From: Acidobacteriota bacterium
GTDB lineage: Bacteria > Acidobacteriota > Terriglobia > Terriglobales > Acidobacteriaceae
Direction: 5' to 3'
Assembly: GCA_021781255.1 (NCBI GenBank)
Contig: JAJXXG010000192.1
Span: 1-11,464 of the forward strand
DNA: 11,464 nt
Each line of letters begins with the position of its first letter. The first letter of the stretch is position 1. The notes beneath the pieces were generated by a model that ran no database searches, had not been told where the DNA came from, and worked only from the letters and a program-made list of their open reading frames with translations. The position numbers were made by a program, and so were the translations under genes. Below are positions 1-6,400 of this stretch, piece by piece.

Positions 1-428
1 ACGCGTACCCACTGCGCACTGAACACCTGCTCGTCCGCCAATTCGCGATAGGCCATCATCTGCTGCTGGCTTTTGCTTTCAATGTTTGGATAAAGCTGCC
101 GCGCCAGCTCCCGCGAGTTCTCGAGAGCCACCACGCGCACCGCCCGGTCCGCCTCCAGATCCACAAACGTCGCCGCCATCTTGCCCCAGTCGCGAAACTT
201 AAGCGCCCTCTTGCCCAGCCGGCACCCGGTCACAAGAGAGATCGCGTCCGTCGCGCAGCGGTCAATCTCCACATACGTCACCAGCCGCTTGCGATCCGCG
301 CCGTGCGGATCGGCAATGCTCAGCCGCGCCAGGCCAAGCAGCGCCATCCGCACGCCCAGAATCTGCCCCGCACACAAGTGCCCGTGCGCCACTTCAGCCT
401 TCCGCAATAGCTCGTCGAATGATTCCAT
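1..428 (-). CDS. FmdE-domain protein, 3' end truncated by window edge
   Basis: The open frame runs from an ATG at 428 to the left window edge, giving 142 codons without a stop. The N-terminus carries an HGHLCAG motif (His15, His17, Cys19) followed by a Gly/Leu-rich helix. A second conserved block reads EIDRCATDAI (Cys58), then GCRLGK (Cys69) and a RDWGKMAATF stretch near residues 79-88. This is the order of metal-ligand and core motifs known from the FmdE family, named after a protein of the molybdenum formylmethanofuran dehydrogenase operon. Bacterial members occur alone and their reaction is not settled, so I give no function. Family members often add a C-terminal zinc-ribbon-like segment, which would lie outside this window. 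An in-frame ATG at 476 would add 16 residues and lies inside the upstream palindrome. I prefer 428 because the domain begins directly after it. No strong Shine-Dalgarno sequence precedes either start. Confidence 0.85.
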   Translation of the reverse strand, partial: MESFDELLRKAEVAHGHLCAGQILGVRMALLGLARLSIADPHGADRKRLVTYVEIDRCATDAISLVTGCRLGKRALKFRDWGKMAATFVDLEADRAVRVVALENSRELARQLYPNIESKSQQQMMAYRELADEQVFSAQWVR

Positions 429-471
429 AGGTTTTTCGGGCTTTCCGATTACTTGCCAATCATTTCCGTGC

Positions 472-507
472 CCCATCCTTTCGCCTTACTTCTGGCGAAA
501 GGGTGGG
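472..507. repeat. Palindromic intergenic element (14-bp imperfect stem, 8-nt loop)
   Basis: The arms at 472-485 and 494-507 are inverted repeats with 13 of 14 positions paired and one C-A mismatch, around the loop at 486-493. On the minus strand the left arm starts CCCACCC and the right arm ends GGATGGG. The element lies between the stop of the secreted-protein gene (551) and the FmdE start (428). There is no T-tract after the stem, so it is not a classical terminator. It resembles a REP-like palindrome with conserved ends and a variable stem. I have the impression that such ends recur in acidobacterial intergenic DNA, but only one copy is visible here. Confidence 0.6.
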
Positions 508-550
508 AATCCACAAACCTCAGTCCAAACACCGGGTTCCTGCCGTCTCT

Positions 551-1279
551 CTAATTTGTTCCCGCTGGCTGCGCCTTCTCCGGCTCGTCGCCCGAGTCCT
601 CCACCAACACGGCCGATCCCGGCACAATGTCAAAACTCGCCGCATCCCTTCCTGCCGGATGAAACGTAACCCGCAGCGGTTCGCGCTGCCATTCCGGCAG
701 GCCGCAGACCGCGCGTGTCCGGTCATCGGCATCCAGAGCTTCCAGCTTCTTTGCCAGCACCGGCTTGCGTGCCGCCAACTGCGCCACCACGGCATACAGG
801 CTCTTGCCGCTCGCCGTCACACCGCAATACGCGCCATAGTCACGGAACCAGCTCACCTGGCTCACCGCCGGGTCATAGTCCGGCAGCTTCAGCGCCGTAA
901 TGTGGCCGGTCGCGCGGTCCACCAGCAGCCACGGTCCCCGCTGCCAAACCCACTGGCTCCTCTTGTTGCCGGGCTCCGGCTTTTCTCCCGGCAAGGCATC
1001 GTTCAGCCGCAGCGCCCGCCGCACTACAAAACTGCGGTCGGTCACGTCATGCGCGTCGCCCGTCACCCACTCCTTCACCGTGCCATCCACCACCAGCGCG
1101 CGAATCTTCAGCGCCGTCTCGTCCGCAGCCGCGCCGGCGGGGTCGCCTGCCCTGGAGTACGGCACCGTCCGCGCCGCGCCAAGTGCCACGGCATGCTTCT
1201 TGTGCTCGGCGCCATGCGCAAGCGCCGCCGAGGCCAGCGCCGCCAGCACCACCGCAGCGATCTCTAAACTCTTGCTCAT
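551..1279 (-). CDS. Secreted hypothetical protein, 242 aa
   Basis: I do not recognise the family. The ATG at 1279 is preceded by AGGAG at 1288-1292 with 8 nt spacing, which supports this start. Residues 1-24 form a signal peptide: a short polar start (MSKSLE), a hydrophobic Ala/Val/Leu core, and a likely cut after LAHGA. The mature part is mixed alpha/beta, with a Trp-rich stretch around 110-117 (WVWQRGPW) and a second one at 144-151. It has only two mature cysteines, Cys152 and Cys192, which could form a disulfide in the periplasm. The C-terminal 20 residues are acidic and Pro-rich. There are no membrane segments after the signal and no catalytic motif I can name. The gene starts 181 nt after gatA ends, so it may have its own promoter, but I see no convincing one. 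The FmdE gene follows across a gap of 122 nt. Confidence 0.8.
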   Translation of the reverse strand: MSKSLEIAAVVLAALASAALAHGAEHKKHAVALGAARTVPYSRAGDPAGAAADETALKIRALVVDGTVKEWVTGDAHDVTDRSFVVRRALRLNDALPGEKPEPGNKRSQWVWQRGPWLLVDRATGHITALKLPDYDPAVSQVSWFRDYGAYCGVTASGKSLYAVVAQLAARKPVLAKKLEALDADDRTRAVCGLPEWQREPLRVTFHPAGRDAASFDIVPGSAVLVEDSGDEPEKAQPAGTN

Positions 1280-1460
1280 GGCGCCTGCTCCTGTACCGCC
1301 TGGCTCACCCTGTCATTCCACCTGGCTAAAGAGGATGCCCATCCCGATTCTCTGCGGGCATTTCTAACTTCAAACGGTAATTCTGGCGATCAAGCCTAAT
1401 CACCAACCGGTCGCAAATGCCACTTCAGATTCACAAAGAGTTGCATACCGTGAAACTCAA

Positions 1461-2942
1461 TCAGTAAGAGTTGGCCCCACCGCAGGTGGTCTCGACGGCC
1501 CGTGCCACGCGGAACGCCGTGCTCTCATTCAAATGCGCGGCCAGCACCTGCATCCCCACCGGCAGCCCAGCCTTCGTCGCGCCGCACGGCACCGTCACGC
1601 CGCAGATGCCCGCCAGACTCGCCGTCACCGTGTAAATGTCCGCCAGATACATGGCCAGCGGGTCGCCTGTCTTCTCGCCCAGCCTGAAGGCCGGCATCGG
1701 CGAAGTCGGCGTCACAATCGCATCCACGTCGGCAAACGCGCGCAGAAAGTCCTCCGCCAGCAGACGGCGCACCTGCTGCGCCTTCAGATAGTAGGCGTCG
1801 TAGTAGCCCGCGCTCAACGCATACGTGCCCAGCAAAATGCGCCGCTTCACCTCCGCGCCAAATCCCTCGTCGCGCGAGTGTCTGTACATCGCGGAAAGAG
1901 TCTCCGACGCAGGCGAGCGGTACCCGTAGCGCACGCCGTCAAACCGCGCCAGGTTAGCGCTCGCCTCAGCCGTCGCCACCAGATAATAGGTAGGAATGGC
2001 ATAGCGCGTATGCGGCAGTGAAATCGGCTTCACGGTACATCCCGCCGCCTTCAAATCCTCGATGCCCTTCTCGATGGCGGCGCGCACTTCCGGGTCAAGC
2101 CCCTCGCTAAAATATTCTGCGGGAACACCGATGCGCAGCCCTTCAACCGGCTTGTCGCTCTCAGCCGCATAATCCGGCACTGGCGCGGGCGAGCTGGTCG
2201 CATCCTTCGGGTCATGCCCTGCAATCACCCCCAGCAGCGTCGCCGCATCGCGCACGTTGGGCGCAAACGGCCCCACGCGGTCCAGCGACGAAGCAAACGC
2301 GATCAGCCCATACCGCGAAACGCGTCCATATGTGGGCAGCACGCCCACCACGCCGCAGAAGCTGGCGGGCTGCCGAATCGAGCCGCCCGTGTCCGTGCCC
2401 AGCGTAGCCACCGCCATGTTCGCCGCCACCGCCGCCGCCGAACCTCCGCTCGAGCCGCCCGGCACCCGCTCCGTATCCACCGGATTGCGCACCGGCCCAT
2501 ACGCCGAGTTCTCGTTCGACGACCCCATCGCGAACTCATCACAGTTGATCTTGCCCAGCAGCACCGCGCCCGCCGCCTCAAGCTTCGTCACGGAGGTCGC
2601 GTCATACGGCGGATGGTAGCCCTTCAGAATCTTCGACCCCGCCGTCGCCGGTGCGCCCTTCATCACCAGCACGTCTTTGATGCCCACCGGAATCCCCGCC
2701 AGCGGCCCCAGCGCATCTCCCTTGGCCGCCGCTGCGTCCACGCGAGCAGCCTGCTCCAGCGCGCGCTCCTTCGTCAGGCTCAGGTACACATTCAGCCGCG
2801 GATTCACCCGCTCAATGCGCTCATAATACGTCGCCGCCAGATCCGCGGCCTTCACCGCGCCCGTGGCAATCCCCTCGCGCAGCTCCGCCAGTGTCTTTGG
2901 CCTTTCAACGTAGCTTTCTGTGCTCTTTGCTTCGCTGGACAA
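1461..2942 (-). CDS. gatA: Aspartyl/glutamyl-tRNA(Asn/Gln) amidotransferase subunit A
   Basis: GatA is the glutaminase subunit of the GatCAB complex. It releases ammonia from glutamine so that GatB can convert Glu-tRNA(Gln) or Asp-tRNA(Asn) to the correct amidated form in the cytoplasm. The amidase-signature triad is present: Lys89 in GIKD, Ser164 in GGSSGGS and Ser188 in TDTGGS (493-aa numbering). Their spacing of 75 and 24 residues matches characterised GatA. The GGSSGGSAAAVAA glycine-rich core is intact. The frame is open up to a TTG at 3047, overlapping gatC, which would give 528 aa. That leader is Pro/Arg/Glu-rich and unlike GatA. I choose the TTG at 2942 because GGAGAGG stands 9 nt upstream and the resulting 493 aa fits the family. 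No in-frame ATG or GTG is available near the expected N-terminus. It is co-directional with gatC, but gatB is not in the window. Confidence 0.95.
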   Translation of the reverse strand: MSSEAKSTESYVERPKTLAELREGIATGAVKAADLAATYYERIERVNPRLNVYLSLTKERALEQAARVDAAAAKGDALGPLAGIPVGIKDVLVMKGAPATAGSKILKGYHPPYDATSVTKLEAAGAVLLGKINCDEFAMGSSNENSAYGPVRNPVDTERVPGGSSGGSAAAVAANMAVATLGTDTGGSIRQPASFCGVVGVLPTYGRVSRYGLIAFASSLDRVGPFAPNVRDAATLLGVIAGHDPKDATSSPAPVPDYAAESDKPVEGLRIGVPAEYFSEGLDPEVRAAIEKGIEDLKAAGCTVKPISLPHTRYAIPTYYLVATAEASANLARFDGVRYGYRSPASETLSAMYRHSRDEGFGAEVKRRILLGTYALSAGYYDAYYLKAQQVRRLLAEDFLRAFADVDAIVTPTSPMPAFRLGEKTGDPLAMYLADIYTVTASLAGICGVTVPCGATKAGLPVGMQVLAAHLNESTAFRVARAVETTCGGANSY

Positions 2943-2951
2943 TCGGGCTTT

Positions 2952-2958
2952 CCTCTCC
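2952..2958 (-). promoter_or_regulatory. Ribosome binding site deciding the gatA TTG start
   Basis: GGAGAGG on the minus strand lies 9 nt before the TTG at 2942. Neither upstream in-frame TTG (3047, 3029) has a comparable purine-rich site, so this argues for the shorter GatA. Confidence 0.55.
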
Positions 2959-3036
2959 GGAGCCTCGCGCGGGGCCTCCTGCGGACTGGTTCTCGTGGGA
3001 TTCGGCCTCAGCGGCCATCCATCCGGCAAAACGCGC

Positions 3037-3348
3037 TCAGCGCTCAATCACCTTGGGCACCTTGAAGAACGCCTGGTCCGTCTCCGGCGCCTCGGCCATC
3101 ACTGCCGCGCGATCCAGCGACGCCTGCCGCTCGTCGGGCCGCGGCACGCCTCCGCCACCCGCGCCCTTCAACTCATTCACCTGCGCCAGCGGCTCCACCC
3201 CGCTGGTATCCAGCTCGTTCAACTCGGCCACGTGCTCAAGAATGGCGTTCAGGTCGTGCAACATGCTCGCAGTCTCGTCCGGCGTCAGTTCCACATTCGC
3301 CAGCTCGGCCACGCGTTCCACGTCTTCCACGGTTACTCTTGCACTCAT
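3037..3348 (-). CDS. gatC: Aspartyl/glutamyl-tRNA(Asn/Gln) amidotransferase subunit C
   Basis: GatC is the small subunit that wraps around and stabilises the GatA-GatB interface in the amidotransferase. The 103-aa product has the family order: an N-terminal helix with VEDVERVAELANVELTPDE, a second helix with LNAILEHVAELNELDTSGVEP, a VPRPDE loop near residue 71, and an FFKVPKVIER end, the usual C-terminal signature. The frame is open further upstream to 3453, but those 35 residues are basic and non-conserved. The ATG at 3348 gives the normal GatC length and has GGGGAAG just upstream. gatA follows, with a 94-nt gap if it starts at 2942 or an 11-nt overlap if it starts at 3047. The two are almost certainly one transcript. 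Confidence 0.95.
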   Translation of the reverse strand: MSARVTVEDVERVAELANVELTPDETASMLHDLNAILEHVAELNELDTSGVEPLAQVNELKGAGGGGVPRPDERQASLDRAAVMAEAPETDQAFFKVPKVIER

Positions 3349-3433
3349 GCCCGGGTCTTCCCCATCTCCGCGTCCTCTTCGGATTGCGGCAAACGCAGTC
3401 TTGCGGGCGCTCCGGCGGAATGCCCGAAGTTCA

Positions 3434-3439
3434 AGTATA
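3434..3439 (-). promoter_or_regulatory. Candidate -10 box for gatCA
   Basis: TATACT on the minus strand lies in the 135-nt gap between the giant gene's stop and gatC, about 86 nt upstream of the gatC ATG. No good TTGACA-like -35 box is found at 16-18 nt, so this is a candidate only. Confidence 0.35.
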
Positions 3440-3483
3440 GCCCGTAGTCGCATGCACTCTGCCCTGCGGATTTGCGCGCTTCT

Positions 3484-6400
3484 TTAATCCACGGTCAGTG
3501 AGAGCGTGACCTTGTGCGATATCCCGTTCGCCGAGATGGTCACCGGAACGGAATACGTCCCCGCCGGCGTATTCGTGCCGCCTGAACTGGTCGGCGGCGC
3601 TCCGCCTCCGCCTCCGCCCGACCCCGAGCAACTCGACAACCCGCCCGCCACCAGCAGCGCCGCCAACACCATCAGCAGCCTCCTGCGCCGCCACGCCAGC
3701 GGCAACAACACAAGCCCGCACAGCGCGGGAACAAAACCCCATCCCGCTCGGCGTTCGATGCCCGCCGTCTGCGACTGCCCCGTTGCCACCTGCACCGTCA
3801 CGCTGCCCGAGGTACCTGCCGCAACCGTGTCACTCACCGGATTGAAGATGCACGCCGCATTGGCCGGCATCGAACCGCAGGAAAAAGTAAACGTGCCCGC
3901 CGAGCCGTTCATCGGCGCAATATCCACCGTGAAGCTCGCCGTCTGTCCGCTCGCCACCGTCTGGCTCGGTTGCCCTGAGAGCGCCGCCGTAAAGTCGAAT
4001 CCCATCCCGGACAGCGCCGCCTGCGCGCTCGTCGCCAGCGCGCTGCTTGCCACCGTCAGGTTCCCCGTTTGCTGCCCCGCGCTCGTGGGCGCAAACACCA
4101 CGCCAACCGTGCAGCTCGCACCCGGCGACAGCGAGGCAGAGCAGGTATTCCCGCTCAGTTGAAAGCCGCTGGAAGCGCTGAGCGCCAGATCGGTCAGCAC
4201 CACCGCTGTGCTCGAATTGGTCAGCGTCACAATCTGCACGCTGCTGGTCGCGCCCACTCCGGTGGTGGGGAAACTCAGTTGCGCAGGCTGCACCAGCACC
4301 GCTCCTGCCAGTCCTCCTGCCCCGCTCAGCAGCACCGTCGCAGCATTGTACGTACTCGATCCCGCCGTCAGCGAGCCCGTAACCGTGCCATTGGCAACCG
4401 GCGTAAACACCACGCCCACCGTGCAGCTTGCGCCAGCGGCAAGGCTCGTGCCGCAGGCGTTCTGCGTCAGGCTGAAGGGCGCCGTCACCACCAGCGAAAG
4501 TCCGCTCGCCGTCACCGTCCCGGAGTTCGTCACCGTCACCGTCTGCGCCGGGCTTGCCTGGCCAATGGCCGGCTCCACAAAACTCATCTGCGCCGGGCTC
4601 GCGTTGATCCCGCTGGTCGCAATCCCGGTCCCACTCAACGCAACCGACACCGCCTTCACCCCCAGCGTCGAGGACGTTACCGTCAGCGACGCCGTGTTTC
4701 CTCCCGCCGTCATGGGAGTAAAAATCACCAGCACCGTGCAGTTGCTGCCGTTGTTCAGCGTCGCTCCGCAGGTCGTCGAACCCGTGGTAAAGCTGCCCGC
4801 TGAGAGACCCGTGATCTGGAAGCCGACATTCCCCATCGGCGCTCCGCCCGTATTGCTCACCGTCAGAGCAAGAGGCGCGCTAGCCGTCCCCACCTGCAGC
4901 GACGGGAAACTCATGCTGGCCGGGCTCACGCTGATCGCCGGCGGCAGCAGCCCGGTGCCGGTCAACGCCACCGTCTGCGTTTTCAGCGCATCGGAAACCG
5001 TCAGGGTGCCGGTCTGCGTGCCTGCCGCTGTCGGCGCAAACACCACGCTGATCGCGCAGCTCGAATTCGCCGCCAGTTGCGTTGTGCAGTTGCTCGACAC
5101 CTGAAACGGCCCGCTCACTGATGTTGCAATCGAGGTCAGAACTTCGCCCCCGCTGTTGCTCAGCGTGACCGTCTGCGAAGCCGAGAGCTGCCCGATAATC
5201 GTTCCCGAAAATGTCAGCGACGCCGGCACAAGCGTATCCGTGGGCGCGGCAGCGCCCGTGCCGCTCAGCGCCACCGTCTGCGTCCCGGCGTCGTCCACCA
5301 GGGTCAGCGTCCCCGTCGCCGCGCCCGCCTGCGTCGGCGCAAAGTCCACCGTCAACTGGCAGGCGCTATTGGCCGCGACTGAGCTTCCGCAGGCGTTGCT
5401 CGCCAGCGCAAACGGCGCATTCGCCGTCATGCTCGCAATGGAAATTGCCACAGAGCCGCTGTTCTGCACCGTCACCTGCAGCGCGCTCGATGTCGTCCCC
5501 GCCTCGACCGTTCCAAAGCTGATGGACGCAGGCGACAACTGCATCGCGCCCGAACTGACGCCCGTTCCCGTCAGCCCCACCGTCAACTGCCCGCCTGAAA
5601 CATTCGCATCAATCGCCAGTTGCCCCGTCTGCGTTCCCGCCAGGCTGGGCGTAAACGTCACCTGCACCGTGCAGCTCGCGCCAGCCTGCACCGTCGTATT
5701 CGTGCAATTGTCCGTCTCGCCAAAATCCCCGCTCATTGCAATCGATGTGGGCGTCAGAGCGACGCTGCCGGTGTTCGTCAACGTCACGGTCTGCGCGCTG
5801 CTTGTCGTCCCCAGCGCCTGGCTCGTAAACGTCAGCGTCGCGGGACTCACCGTCGCTGTCGCCAACTGCGTCCCTGCCGTCCACAGCGGAATCTGCCACA
5901 CGCCCCGCCCATACGTCGCGGCCGCCAGCACACTCTGCTGCGCCGTCGCCGGAGCCGCGCTCAACCCCACCACCGGCGCTTCCGGCAAACCTGCCCCATA
6001 CGCCGACCAGCAATTCGACGCCGCGCTCGCGCAGTTGCCCACCTGCCGCGTCGAGTACACGCCCACGTCCGTCGCAATATACGCCGTGTTCGCATCCAGC
6101 GGGTCCACCACAATGCTGCTTGCAGGCGCCGCGGGCAGGTTCGACGTAATCACCGACCAGTGCGCCCCGCCATCCGTCGAGCGATACGCCACGCGAATCG
6201 CCTGGCTCGGATTCGGCTCGCCCTCCACCGTCACATACACCGTGTTCCCCGTCGCGTCATGCGGATCAACATAGATACTCGAAATATCCAGCCCGTAGAC
6301 ATTCATCCCCAGCGAGTCATTGCTCACCGGATTCAATGTCAGATCTGCCCATGCCGACCACGCTCCTGTGCTTGGATTCAACGTTGCGCTGAAAACATGC

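Noticed and set aside
503..1267. Plus-strand ORF of 254 codons opposite the secreted-protein gene
   Set aside because: Its product is Arg/His/Gln-rich with no fold-like pattern, while the minus-strand frame has a signal peptide and a well-placed ribosome site. It is a GC-rich shadow.
1333..1344. Short palindrome GGATG-CC-CATCC in the gatA/secreted-protein gap
   Set aside because: The loop of two bases is too small and there is no T-tract. It is probably chance in GC-rich DNA.
1280..1460. Search for a promoter or terminator in the 181-nt gap after gatA
   Set aside because: A TTGATC and a TTAGAA on the minus strand are about 20 nt apart, too weak to call. No stem with a T-tract follows gatA.
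2214..3065. Plus-strand ORF of 283 codons opposite gatA
   Set aside because: Arg/His-rich shadow of a clearly conserved GatA.
3349..3453. Longer GatC starting at 3453
   Set aside because: The extra 35 residues are basic and non-conserved. The ATG at 3348 gives the standard length with a purine-rich site upstream.
4006..5856. Periodic DNA similarity that could suggest a CRISPR or satellite array
   Set aside because: The period is about 300 bp, in frame, and diverged at DNA level. It reflects protein domain repeats.
5156..6274. Plus-strand ORF of 372 codons, Val/Ala/Pro/Thr-rich
   Set aside because: It is the antisense of the repeat and propeller region, and its composition mirrors the repeats of the minus-strand gene.
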